Source of the DNA: Bicyclus anynana
Taxonomy: Eukaryota > Arthropoda > Insecta > Lepidoptera > Nymphalidae
DNA length: 64,000 nucleotides
NCBI RefSeq assembly: GCF_947172395.1
Contig: NC_069093.1
Span: 16,775,561-16,839,560, forward strand
Direction: 5' to 3'
The translations under genes were made by a program, and so were the position numbers. Positions 32,819 through 44,369 of this stretch are shown here, in pieces (within the stretch, counting starts at the first letter, position 1; each line of letters opens with the position of its first letter). The notes beneath the pieces were generated by a model. That model was not told where the DNA came from. It worked only from the letters and a program-made list of their open reading frames with translations, and did no database searches.

Positions 32819-34286
32819 AGTTCTACCAATCGCTAAAAAGGTTCATTAGGTGTTTTTCTAGAATCTAAGAACGAAACTTACATAATTTGGGCGGTGGCAA
32901 TCTTGATTTTCTAGACACTTTTTGGTGTTGGTAGAATTTGAATGACGTGGTGGGAATTTAGACTTAGTTTTGTTTTACAAATATTTATATCTTTTTCTAA
33001 CAAGAATTTAGGTATTTTTCATTCTATTTAAATTAAATACAAATGAACTACTAAAATTAACGGTAAATTATTATCAGGACCCAATGATCGTGAAGGTTTC
33101 GTGAACAAAAGGTTGCGTGGCGTCTCTTTAAATTCGGCCACGGTTGCTTTATGGCAGGTAGGGATGTTGGGCCACTGCGAGGCTGCGCCTTCTTAGAATT
33201 CCAAAGTAGATTATGCTTAGATAGAAACCGTCATGTAGAAATTCCATTTAGTTTGAAAAAAAATCTGTCTATCGGGTTTAGTGGAGTGTACGAATATACT
33301 TTGGAAGGTAATCTGGGTTCGATATCCAGTTGAGTCTGTTTTATTACATTTCAAGAAGAAGATATTTATGTGTGATTTAACTCAAACAAAAACTAATAAC
33401 ATGCTTGTAACGTAGCTAAAAAATAAAGTTCATAGTAATTATTAATTATATTTCGTCCCTTCATTCTTCAGATATAATTTTACCAAGCCAAGTATAGTTT
33501 CGAATGAAGCTCATATAATTATGATAGAATTTCACTTACAGGTAAGTTCGTTTAATTATTAATCAGTACTGTTGAAGATCTACCTTCATGAGAGATGGTT
33601 TTAAAGTTAAGATCCACCAAGCGCTTCAATGCAGGATGTATATTGTATAAAAATAAGGACTAATATAACGCCACAAAATATCCTCTTCGTTCATCAATCA
33701 AACCGAACTCATCTACTTTGTTTTAATATTTTTTATTATTATTTATTTGAACACCAGGGCTAAATGAACTGCTAAAAGCACATTAATTTGCATAGATCTA
33801 ATGAAAGTGTGTAAACTTGCGGTGTAAACAATTGAACGCAAATGGGCCAACGTAAAAGCCTTTGCATGTTGTGGGTACGTATGATTGTTTATGACACTAT
33901 TTTGTCATCCATTCATTGTGGTCGTTCAACGGGCTTAACGGTAGATGAAAGATCTTATTGAATGTAGTGTGAACCTACCCTAATATGGCAGATGTCCTCC
34001 CAATGCCACCTTCGCAGGGAATACTACCTACCTAGAATTTCTTGAGCGACTCTGAACAAGATATCATAAATGACGTCTAATATTCGATACGAGTACAATA
34101 TCGGGTATTATTATCCCTAATAAGTAATTTCTGAGTGACGTCCTTGTATGTGAAAGGTATACCGATTATGCGATCAAATTACATGTTTTTTCTCTTACCT
34201 ACACACAAAATCTGTCATGACCTCGTATATGTATGTAATTCCATACCGCTTAATACCGCTAATAGAGTGTTTTGTATTGTCCGCAG
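32819..34286. other. Unassigned stretch upstream of the supported exons
   Basis: A possible tRNA-like SINE head at 33275-33330 (GTTTAGTGGAGTG and GGGTTCGATATCC) is the only element seen. If the gene downstream has a promoter or earlier exons they are not recognisable here. Confidence 0.3.
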
Positions 34287-34372
34287 GTGGTGAGGTGGTC
34301 CATCACGTGGGGCGATGCTGGGCGGGGCGGCGGGGGGCGCCCGCTCCCGCCCGCCCACTGACCTGCACCAAG
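34287..34372 (+). CDS. Candidate first coding exon of the unassigned multi-exon gene
   Basis: Acceptor TTTTGTATTGTCCGCAG precedes 34287 and the donor GTATGT follows 34372. An ATG at 34315 opens a GC-rich frame MLGGAAGGARSRPPTDLHQ ending in phase 1, which fits the next exon. An in-frame TGA at 34291-34293 lies before the ATG, so this reading makes the exon part 5' UTR. A second frame is open through the whole exon (GEVVHHVGRCWAGRRG...), so an upstream exon could use that frame in another isoform. That frame would meet a stop in the exon at 44370 if joined through 35108-35176. A MITE begins 55 bp past the donor. Plausible, but weaker than the later exons. Confidence 0.5.
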
Positions 34373-34427
34373 GTATGTTGTCCTGGTACCTCGTCAAAAG
34401 TGCACTTGTTTTGCGAACTAGTTTTAA

Positions 34428-34788
34428 GGGCTTGTACACAAAACTGCGATGCGACGCGACGCGAATTTGCAACGCAGAAAATTAGGACACGAATTGCTGC
34501 GATGCGATTTCGTGCGGCAAGGCGACTCCCAGGGTGACCATTCCTCCGACAACCGTCAACCGTACTAAACGTATTTTGAATTATAAACTAGGTCGTGACA
34601 TGGATCGTAAAAATAAGTATGCACTTCTGTTATTGCTTAGGAGACCGTACTAAAATTGGCGTCAACAATTGTGACGAAACATCACAGGAATGCGCGTTGC
34701 GAATCAAATCGCAAGTTCTTGCGATGCGTTGTGCGAGCTCGTTGAATTTTACGATGCGATGTCGCATCGCAGTTTTGTGTACAAGCCC
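34428..34788. mobile_element. Harbinger-like MITE with 28-bp perfect TIRs
   Basis: GGGCTTGTACACAAAACTGC starts the left TIR at 34428; the last 28 bases (34761-34788) are its perfect reverse complement. The insert is flanked by TAA on both sides (34425-34427 and 34789-34791), the 3-bp TWA duplication typical of PIF/Harbinger elements. The interior is rich in GCGATGCGA-type repeats, which fold further. At 361 bp it has no transposase. The ORFs across it are artefacts. Confidence 0.8.
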
Positions 34789-35107
34789 TAACAAGTTCCA
34801 AATATTCATGTCATATTGAAGTTTAAACATATTGGGTAGGAACATAGAAATACGCAGTCCAGTAATTTGTTTATATTAATCATCGATATAATGTATTATT
34901 TATTGGTATATTCTAATTTACAATTAACCAATTTAACTAAAATTGGTCAGTTTTAATTATAAATTTTAGTTTTAAATTTCAATTTAGCCCGAGTGCAACA
35001 AATATGTTTCCTCTCGTGTTTTAACTTTTTAGATAGTTTTGTATTTGTAAGTATTAAATATTTTAACTTTTAATTATTTATGTATGTAAATGAGCGGATT
35101 GTTGCAG

Positions 35108-35176
35108 GTGTCACGAGATTCCCGCTGTATTCCCTATTCCCTACCCAGGGTGGCCGGTCTACACAAATACATAAAG
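35108..35176 (+). CDS. Candidate internal exon, 69 nt
   Basis: Acceptor GGATTGTTGCAG and donor GGTAATT bound a 69-nt block. Read in phase 1 from the preceding exon it encodes GVTRFPLYSLFPTQGG and then RSTQIHK, leaves in phase 1, and joins the exon at 44370 (V-T-E-S-L-Y) without a stop. A length divisible by three makes it skippable. Support is only splice sites, phase and composition; the acceptor tract is short. A 9.2-kb intron follows. Confidence 0.4.
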
Positions 35177-35261
35177 GTAATTATATTTTTATACAAATCT
35201 AACGAATTGTTTTAGCTAATTAAATAGTTTATATTAAATAGTAGTGAGTGCGAAAGACATA

Positions 35262-35560
35262 CAAGCAAAATATCTCCAAAACCTGCTGAAAGTTTTGACC
35301 TTACTAGAACTGCGGCATGTTGTACCTACCTATGTTAGAACGGGTATCCAAAGCTAGTTAAGTAGAATCCCATCAAATTCAGTTTGGCAGGGAGAACAAC
35401 ATGAGCAGAGACGAGTGTTGTCATGTCAAAAACGAACTCTTTTTTTAATCTTTAAACCCTACACACACACAGTTCACGATCTTATATCCGTCACACGATG
35501 GACCCGACACCCTCACACCCTTACGGTGAATCCATGGAATGAGAACGTAATCATATTTGT
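35262..35560 (+). pseudogene. Second copy of the PD-(D/E)XK-type LINE 3' end
   Basis: AGCAAAATATCTCCAAAACC and TGCTGAAAGTTTTGACCTTA correspond to the last coding block (AKSLYNLLKDL) at 31835-31875. It is followed by the shared 3' UTR blocks GGGAGAACAACATGAGCAGA and GTGAATCCATGGAATGAGAA. It lies 85 bp past the donor of the 35108-35176 exon. Confidence 0.65.
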
Positions 35561-36482
35561 TTATTAAGTTTAGGGTCTCAGATGCAACTTCACGATTTGA
35601 ATAACGCGTCTCAGAACAGTTACACATTTGTTTGTGAGTGAGTGTTTAATTCCATTATATATTTATGTTTATATAGTTTTTACACTTTCTGAACATACAA
35701 CTCGACATTGTAGACGATATTTAGGTATTGTTTGTTTATATAACGTTCGCTGTTGACCACAATTAACATTGAGTTGACTATAAATTCCCTCTTTTGAGCG
35801 CCTCATTTTTCATGCGCTAGTAACACATCTAACAGTATTTAATATACAACTACACTACTACAGGAATATTTCTGTGTTAGATATAGATATTAAGTATCTG
35901 TGTGTGTGTTGAGTGACGTGCGTGTAATGTGACATCGCTTCTCGGATTTGCGCTAATACGCGAATCGGCTCGTCAGAGCCGCAGCGCGAAACCAAAATAA
36001 ATATAAACCGATTTTAATATCTAGAGTGCTTCAAAGCTTAAAAGCTGATCATACTGATATAATGAATGCAGCTTTACTGATCTTTAAGAGACGCACGGAG
36101 ATAATATTAGAGATATGGGAAACTTTGACATTTATAAAAATAAACATAATTCAATCGATCTGTATTTAGTAATGTCGGAAGCCAGCTAACCTGAATTAGA
36201 GTATGGTACTCGTAGGTCGAACAACAAGAACAAAGAAAGCAACGTTGAATTTGAAACTTTGTTGTAATTTGCACGTCAATTGGATAGTTTTTGGAGCGAA
36301 ATACAATATATTATGCACTTAAACTTAAAGAACACTACCTACTACTCGTAGTATTTGACTTGGCACCGGCTTCAAACCGTACAGTAATCCGTAGACATCC
36401 GTTTTGAAGGGAAGTACTATCTTTTTGCTTTGGCACCGTCTTCAAACCGATCGCTAGACACTTCTCAATACATAATTATTAT
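35561..36482. other. Intronic stretch, unassigned
   Basis: A CpG-rich piece at 35930-35990 (GCGAATCGGCTCGTCAGAGC) and fragments near 36360-36450 carrying TTGGCACCG(G/T)CTTCAAACCG, which belong to the CCGACTTCC element family, are the only signals. Confidence 0.35.
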
Positions 36483-36703
36483 GTACGATTTTTTTTATTA
36501 CTTAGTATAGTATATTTGTGTTTAATGAAGTTTTTTATATATAGAGTAAGATATTAGATTATGAGTGAAAGAAACGACTCGTAAAGCTGGTTATGTACGT
36601 TTTTTTTATTTTTTAGTGTAGTATATTTGTGTTTAATAAAGTTTTTTATATATCGAGTAAGATATTAAGATTATGAGTCAAAGAAACGACTCGTAAAGCT
36701 GGC
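36483..36703. repeat. 112-bp tandem duplication
   Basis: Two head-to-tail copies, 36483-36594 and 36595-36703, share ATAGTATATTTGTGTTTAAT, AAGTTTTTTATATAT and AAAGAAACGACTCGTAAAGC with a few substitutions and indels. Confidence 0.85.
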
Positions 36704-37015
36704 TTGTAATGTCGTGGTCGAACACGTGTGATGCAGCATGTGACAAGCGGTGCGGGAGTCTCCGCTGTGGACTGTGGACTGTGGAGTGACATGCGGATCG
36801 TTATGTGTGTGGAACATCATCGCCGCTTTAATGATTCACATGTTTTGTTTATGGCTACCATTATTGTAAAGGATATTAATGATGAAGCATGGGAGCGATG
36901 TATTGCGGGGTACTCACTTCTGAACACACTGACGTGAGATGGTGATAACAAAGAATACAATGGCATTTTGCTGTGGTTACTTAACTTACTCTGTCATCAA
37001 TTGCAATACAAATTG

Positions 37016-38030
37016 TAAAAAAACTGACTTCAAAAACATAAAACGTACTGACTAAACTAAAAAGCGATAAATAACATCATATTATGTTTCTGCTGCTTGC
37101 TGTTGATTACCTGCTGATCAATTTGAAGGCGGTGCTAACCCGATGACGTATTAATCCAAGCCATATAAAGATATTATAGGGATTTAGCTTTTTCAGTGTT
37201 CTTTCAGAAACGGCTTAAAATAACACGACACGGGCATCCACCTAGATGGGTTGTGACTGTCATTAGGGTTCTGATGATGAAGACGACGGACAGGTAAAGG
37301 AACTCCTCAACGATTTACAGTAGTTACCTTATGATTGGGCTTATTCAATTTGTATTCATGAGGACTTTGCACCAAGATATTGTGTTGCAACTGTCTGATG
37401 ATGAAGACAAGGGACATTTAATGGAACTCTTGAACGGTTTAGAGTAGTTACCTTGTGATTGGGCTTAATCAATTTGTATTCATAAGGACTTTGCACTTAC
37501 GTGGGTTGTGACTGTCATTAGGAGTCTGATGATGAAAGGAATGGATGGTTAAGAAATCTCCTCAATGGTTTACAGTTACCTTGTGCTTGGGCTTTGAGAG
37601 AGAATTCAAGTTGCATAAGCGCGTCATCCCTTGCAATGCTTTTTCATCGTGTTGCTCATTAATTTGTTGTAATCAGACAAGGCTACTCAATCCATGATTT
37701 TAACACGACTCATAGCAACATACGATAGGCAAAAATTTTCTGCCTAGATCTATATCTAGTATGATTAGGTACATTAAAAATGGGAAAATAATAAAATTTT
37801 AATAAAAAATATACAACCAACTACAAAAACATAAAACGTAAATAACATCATATTATGTTTCTGCTGCTTGCTGTTGATTACCTGCTGATCACTTTGAAGG
37901 CGGATGCTAAACCGGTTTTGTTTTAATTCAAGCCATGTATCATAAAGATAAAGGTTTTTCGGACCGCGTTCTTTCATGTAAGCTCTTTCAGAAATACAAA
38001 ATCTTCAAAGTGATCATCAGGTAGGTAGTT
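37016..38030. mobile_element. Degenerate relatives of the CCGACTTCC minisatellite element
   Basis: AAACTGACTTCAAAAACATA, CAATTTGAAGGCGGTGCTAA and a diverged minisatellite (TGATGATGAAGACGACGGAC, GGACTTTGCACCAAG; 37237-37590) follow the order of 19680-21055. A second copy of the arm (GTTTCTGCTGCTTGCTGTTG, CACTTTGAAGGCGGATGCTA) lies at 37800-37985. Older than the copies at 19680 and 40909. Confidence 0.6.
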
Positions 38031-40908
38031 TGACAAAAATATTAGTTAACAAATTAGTTCGACGTTTAGTACATCAAGGGTGTTAGTGACGTCACAAAAT
38101 AGACGACGGCGTTTTTGGCGTTTGGAAAATTTTAAAAAATACGTGATATTTAAATTAAGTTTTAAAAGAAATCCTTAACTTTTATTAATTGATATCGATA
38201 TATTTCGGACCCTTCGGACCCTTGTTCTTGTTGTTGTTCGTACTACACGAAACTAATAATGTTTGTGTTAAAGAATAAAGATATGAGTCAACTACCCTCC
38301 TATATATATATATCGGCGACTACCGGGATAGTGCGTCCCCATGGGCAGTCGGGTACAATATCACGTAATACCGCGCAGAGCGTTGTACCAGGCTGGCATA
38401 AACGACAAAGAGGTCCAAGAAAAGAACGAATTCTCTTCTAACACGACGCGGTGAAATAATAATATCCATTTTATACATTAAATACTATTTGGCGAACCAT
38501 TTGACTAGATTATCATTATCAATGAAATTGTATCGCGGAGTCACAGTAAATTGTCCTTTAAATAAATTTCAGGGTCATTAGATAGTATCCAATAAAATTG
38601 TTTCATGTGCGATTAATTTATTTACAATCGCACAGCCTATGAAAAAAGCATTAAAATCGATTCATTTTTTCTGATAGTCTATCTTAGTTTAAAATTAACT
38701 TGAGTTTTTTAAATATTATTGGTTACCTATCTTTTTCCTCTATGTCCTGTAGTTAATTATTTACCTAATTAGAAGTAGAAAAAACCTCTATTACATTACT
38801 CTAAACGCAATATAAATGAAAAAAAAAAATAAACAAACAATATTTTATTTTCTCTTGGCGACAAAAAATAATCTTGTGGCGCGCGCTTGTAGGGGGCGTC
38901 TCGCTAAGTACCAGGCTGCCATAACATAAAGAAGTTGGCGTCACACGAAAGACGCCGCTACTGCCGCTACAAAAGTTGATTCGTATTTCGAATTTCGACT
39001 CACAGGCGCAGGTGAAAAATTCTCAAGATTCTTTCTCGATTTATTTGGCTTACTTTACTTTTATTGTAGTTAATTTTATTACTTATTACCCGACTGCAAG
39101 AAGAATACTATTATAATATTATAAGAATATTATTAAGATTACAAATAATATTCCAGGGCCCTCCATAAAAATGTTTTTCTCAACATAAATTATTAATTAC
39201 TATGTTTGTGGCGACCAATGAGGTCACTATGTTTTCTATCCTCTGGCCGAGAACAACAAATTCAGAACTCAGACGTCACATCACATGGCACACGCGTCGT
39301 CTCTTCATTTACCTACAAATGTTAATAAACGTTAAATAATAAAACGTCTTTTTGGAGACTTTATTTTAAATCAAGTTCATCTGTATAGTTAGTTATTAGG
39401 ATAAGTTATTTGTATGTATTTGTTATTTGTATGTATTTGTTCCTTATTGTACCTATGTATTCTTTCCCAATCATCATTACTTACTATTATCATTAGGTAT
39501 ATGTATATACAGTGCAAACGAGAATATAGTTTGAATAACATAATACATACATTACATAACATAAATAATTTTTAAAACTTTAATTAATATAATAACTACG
39601 AGCGTATTTCCTCTATCGATCGATCGATCCTTCCTTCCAAAACACACCAGTTGTGTTTGGCATCAATACTGTGCGTCGCTACGTACCAGGCTTCTATAGA
39701 AGTTAAAGAGATTGAAACTGGCTTGTGCTTATTGGAAACATGATCAATAAATGATGAAAATGAACTATTTTCAACAATAGTTCATTTTCATCATTTATTC
39801 ATCATCAAATAGTTCATACTGCTTCTCAAATTAAAAAAATCTGTTAATGCAATATACTCATTTAGAGAGTTCGTGCTGTAGGCCCGTAGCTCAATGTAAT
39901 TTTACACTATAGATAATGACTATTATAGATAATAACGTAGGTTACGTGCCTACAAAATCACCGCGGAGTACTTTACTTGCCCACTATAAAACGAAAAAGG
40001 TTTAATTCGTAAGTAGTTTAATCATACTACAATGATGACCTCTTTATACCAAAAAAAATTTATTCGTAAATAGAATCATCTTATCTGAGTACGAGTAGGC
40101 CCAGATTGTTTGATAAATTTTTCTTTGGAAAATTAAAATTTAAACGAAATGCGCGTTTTTGTTTGTGGAATGCGTAAAACGATAATACAGTTTGAATAGC
40201 ATAATACACATACTGTCATACAGTCATACATAACATAAATATTTTTTATCTAATCTCGTGTCATAATATTCCAATTATGAAATTAAAAAAAAACATATTA
40301 TAATGGCATAGATTATTCACATGCATACTGTAATAAATTAAAAAAATAAATTATGACACTGCTCTTTGTATGAAAAGCGTGTTATAATATAACTTTTTTA
40401 CTATTATAGCACAGTTAGAGTTTTGGGTTCTTGGTCTTTTGTGCAGCTCTGGGTTCTTGATTTTTTAACTATGTTTGTTTATATTTTATGTTTCGTTTAC
40501 ATTTTATATTTTAAAATTTCAAGTTGGTATGTTTTAATTATATTAATTAATTAACAATTTGAAGAGTACAATAATTTAAATTGTTATGTAAATACGAATA
40601 TGAAGACATGGCTGTACGGATGTCAATCTTTGCCTGTTGGCATTCAATTAAAAAAATATTGTTATTCGTAATATAATTTTGGTGCCACTCGAATTAAATT
40701 ATTGATTTAATAACTATATTTTAAGTGAATTTTATCTTTGTATTTTTAGCAAAATCACTGACTCGAGCTCTGATATAGAACAAACTCTCCCGGATATATT
40801 GGAAAGTGGTACAAATACAACTATCAATCCTTTACATTCCAAGTCGCGCAAATTAATCGAAAATGTAGTATTTAATTTTGTTAGATTCCTAATTAAAATA
40901 TGACACTG
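38031..40908. other. Intronic stretch with a dispersed motif and a short hairpin
   Basis: AT-rich with no exon supported. It carries three copies of a TACCAGGCTGCCATAA-type motif (38385, 38897, 39670) and a perfect short hairpin at 39746-39799. The ORF at 38259-38441 overlaps one motif copy and is not called. Confidence 0.35.
39746..39799. repeat. Perfect 24-bp-arm hairpin
   Basis: AATAAATGATGAAAATGAAC continues to 39769 and is matched by its exact reverse complement at 39776-39799, with a 6-nt loop TTCAAC. No flanking duplication was seen. Confidence 0.85.
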
Positions 40909-41741
40909 TCTTGGCACCGCCTTCAAACTGATCAGAAGGTAGCACATAGGTAGGATGTTATTTTTTGCTTTTTAGTTAAAGTTATTTTTTGAGTTGGAAG
41001 TCTGTTGAATTTTTTTTATTAAAATTTTTATTTTTTTATTTTTAGTTTTAGCATACCCACTGCGTGTGTACAGTCACAACCTATCTAAGTGGAAAGTTCT
41101 TATCAATACAATATTATCAAGTCCAAACACAAGGTAGCTACTGTGAGCCGTCGAGGAGTTCTCTTCACTGTGCTTCGTCTTCATCACCAGATCCTTAATA
41201 CAGTCGCAATCCATCTAGGTGGAAAGTTCTCATCAATACAAATTTATCAAGTCCAAACACAAGGTAGCTACTGTGAACCGTCGAGGAGTTCTCTTCACTG
41301 TCCCTCGTCTTCATCACCAGACCCTTAATACAGTCACAACCCATATAGGTGGAAAGTACTCATGAATACAAATTAATCAAGCCCAAACAAAAGGTGACTG
41401 CTGTAAATCCTTGACAAGTTCCATCGTCTGTGTTTCGGCTCCATCATCAGACCAACCCCAAACCTTCATAAAGTTGTAGTGGTTTAAAATACCTTATGGA
41501 AACACTAGCAAAGGTACTAGCCGTCTCTACAACTTTCGAAAGTTCCCCTCAATTTCTCCAGGATGCCATCATCAGATCCTGACATGAAAAAAATGGGACC
41601 ACCCTGGAAGTAAACCCTACAAAACAAAAAAAGAATTTTCAAAATCGGTCCATAATTGACGGAATTATCGCTGGACATACATAAAAAAAAAAACATACAT
41701 ACAGCCGAACGTAGAACCTCCTCCTTTTTGGAAGTCGGTTA
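40909..41741 (-). mobile_element. CCGACTTCC minisatellite element, reverse orientation
   Basis: Begins with a single hairpin arm (CTTGGCACCGCCTTCAAACT, GAGTTGGAAGTCTGTTGAAT), passes through a 130-bp minisatellite (about 41089-41360; GTGGAAAGTTCTCATCAATA at roughly 41090, 41220 and 41350), and ends CTCCTCCTTTTTGGAAGTCG followed by GTTAA. It mirrors 19680-20870 and shows that the second arm at 20902-21047 is an addition in that copy. The 79-codon ORF at 41089 is a repeat translation. Confidence 0.75.
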
Positions 41742-42432
41742 AAAATAAAGTTCTTAAACACATTTATATTTATAATTAAAAATTTTTAATCGTATTTTCA
41801 CAAATCACGAAAACAAGTAACAAGAGTGCAAATAAATGCGCTGGCAATTTATTTGTGTTTATCTGCGTAATGAAGTTTAGCAAAATGTTGTTCTAAGAAA
41901 CGTCTGTGACTTTTGCAACATCGTACATACAAATAACGTACCTTACATCTTAAAGCCTCATCAATGGTGTTCAAAACGGTTTGATATAAATTATTATTTA
42001 GAATTGAAAAAAAAAAACATCTTTAAAACTTATGGATAACATGGGGCTGCGAAAAACGTCTTTCTCTCTTCGTAGTGCGGAGATTTATAATATCTATCTC
42101 TCTATCTACCTCTCTGGATGCGACGCCCATCATGTTCGGGACGAAACACTGACAGCGGTAGCGTCTCGCAAAGTACTAGGCTGCCATAACGTGTCAAGAG
42201 ATCAATATCGTTTGAGAGACGCGGCTGCTTGGAGAGATTCATTTTGTCCAGTGAACGCTCAAGATTTGTTCCCGAATGCAAGTCGGTCCAAGTCAAAATC
42301 ATATTCCAGTGTTCTTAATTAGTCTTCATTTATTTTATTTATATTCATTTATTTATATAATATTCATTTATTTTAATTAGTCTTCATTCAAATTACTATG
42401 TGTATTATAGAATTACTTGTATTAATTAGGTA
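41742..42432. other. Intronic stretch with an uncertain ORF
   Basis: The 96-codon ORF at 42032-42322 covers the fourth copy of the TACCAGGCTGCC-type motif (near 42160-42205). It has no recognisable domain and looks like part of an unknown repeat. Confidence 0.35.
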
Positions 42433-42660
42433 GGCAATGATAGCCCAGTGTATATAACCTCTGCCTCTGATGGGTATGCATGCACCAACTTTTCAATTAT
42501 GTGTAAGAAATTAAATATCACATGTCCACCAACGGTGAAGAAAAATCATCGTGAGTAATCCTGCATACCTAATGTACGTTGAGGTACTTGTGTGAAGTCT
42601 GCCAAACCGCATTGGGCCAACGTGGTAGACTAAGCTATTAGCCTGCCTAATAGGGTGAAT
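42433..42660 (+). mobile_element. SINE family A copy
   Basis: GATAGCCCAGTG (A box), a degenerate B-box region, CATGTCCACCAACGGTGAAG, ATCATCGTGAGTAATCC, GCCAAACCGCATTGGGCCAA and CGTGGTAGACTAAGC. It lies about 20 bp from the Helitron-like element at 42682. Confidence 0.75.
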
Positions 42661-42681
42661 GACTCTTCAATTTTATAAAAT

Positions 42682-43722
42682 ACTAGCGTACGCCCGCGAC
42701 TTCGTCCGCGTAAAAATCGAAGTCAACTTTCAACCCCTATTTCACATTCTATTTTGCAAGTTTTATAACTTATACCTAATAAATAGTCCACTTATCATTT
42801 TACATTTACAAATGTACCTAGAAAAATTAAGGACTTTCCGTACAAACTTTCTACCCCTACTTCACCCATTTCTGATCTTGTTTTCGCGACAAAAAGTATC
42901 CTATTATCCTTCTACGGTACTACCCTACTACCCTACCCTACCAGTACCCTACCCTATACCTTCCCTACCTTACCCCTACCCTTAGCAAAATCGGTCCAGC
43001 CCTATGAGCGTGGTGCGATGACAAAGGAAAATAGAGACTTCTATGCTTTTACACTTATGCACTATTTGCGAGTGTCATAGGCTATGTTTGATTCCCATAT
43101 TCAAACAGGAACGGGAACTACGTAATTGAAAGCGCGGGGCGTCATGTAGCGGAAGTTCTGCGTCTTTTAGAAATTTTGTATTATCTCCGAAACTATTTAA
43201 CTAATTAACATACTATAAAGTGCAAATCTTATCTCCATAATATTTTTGTGATTATTAAATAATTTATTTTGATAAGGATTTAAGTTAAGTAGCATAAATA
43301 ATGACGCAAACCTAAGTATATAAAATTTATAATTTTTAAAACACAAAAGGTACTATATCTGCTAATATATAGAAGATAGATATATGGTGTCGCGGACTTT
43401 TTTGTAGAACTTTTAAAGATACGTAAAACCTCCATACATTAATTTTAATTTTACACAATGATTAAGGCAGCGCATGCGAATAAGTCTGCTTAAGAGGATT
43501 TTCGGTCCGACCTGTATGACAAAAACTGTGTTAACTCGGCTAATATATATCATACTAATATAAAATATAGCCTATAGCACTCCCCGATAATGTAGCATTC
43601 TACTGGTAAAAGAATTTTTGAAATCGGACCAGTAGTTCTGAAGATTACCCCATTTAAAAAATGTGACAAACTTACAAACTTACAAACTTTACCTCTTTAT
43701 AATATTAGTATAGAAGTATAGA
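42682..43722 (-). mobile_element. Helitron-like (Lep1-type) element, about 1.04 kb
   Basis: Minus-strand ends TCTATACTTCTATACTAATA (43722) and GCGGGCGTACGCTAGT (42682). The body is almost identical to 1838-3244, including CGGGGCGTCATGTAGCGGAA and GCAGCGCATGCGAATAAGTC, but the CCCTA-rich tract is only about 65 bp (42915-42978). It sits in the 9.2-kb intron, 650 bp upstream of the exon at 44370. ORFs across it are spurious. Confidence 0.85.
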
Positions 43723-44369
43723 ATAGTAAATTCCTATACCATGTCCAGATTGAATTGCGCTAATTGGTAAATAAACAAACCCTTTTGTCGATGCCAAACT
43801 TTCATAACAACGATGGATAGAAGAAAACTGAAAGAAAGTCCACTCAGTTAGCTGTTAGCACTCAAATTATTTTGTTGGAACATCCGACGACTCTGAACGT
43901 TAATACTGTACGTCGCACAGTACCAGGCCACCATAACGCATAAAGAGATCTGAAAACTGTAGTCTGCTTCTTGAAGTCATATGATCATCATCGTGAACTA
44001 ATTCTTCAAGTCATCTCAAAACTCCGTTGCTTAGTTAGTAGTTAACGTATGTGTTTTCAGATCCTTGGTTCGAATTTTAAATATTAAACTTTTCTTTCTT
44101 CTTTTCGCAATTCTATTTGGAGTATTGAAGTCTCAGCCGCCTGCTTACTTATTTGATACGCTAGAGTAGCAAAAAAATCCTTTTTTAGATCTAATCGAGT
44201 CTGGATCCTTAAAGTGTCGCAGCATTTCGGAGCTGCCTTTCGAGGAAGCTTCAAATTCGCGGCAAACAAAGTGCTGGAATGTTTTGCCTCCTCCCCTCTG
44301 CAATTTGAAAATTTCTAATTTTCGGCACTTTACCAAAATTTTTTATTCATATTTACTATTTGTCCCCAG
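43723..44369. other. Intron end before the exon at 44370
   Basis: The fifth TACCAGGC-type motif is at 43905-43950 (CGTCGCACAGTACCAGGCCA). 44195-44290 is GC-richer (GCATTTCGGAGCTGCCTTTC) without splice signals that fit. The minus-strand ORFs here are not called. Confidence 0.35.

Noticed and set aside
34217..34537. 106-codon ORF as a single-exon gene
   Set aside because: It reads through an exon donor into the Harbinger-like MITE; only 34287-34372 has exon features.
42032..42322. 96-codon ORF as a gene
   Set aside because: It covers one copy of a motif that recurs four more times in the intron without this frame.
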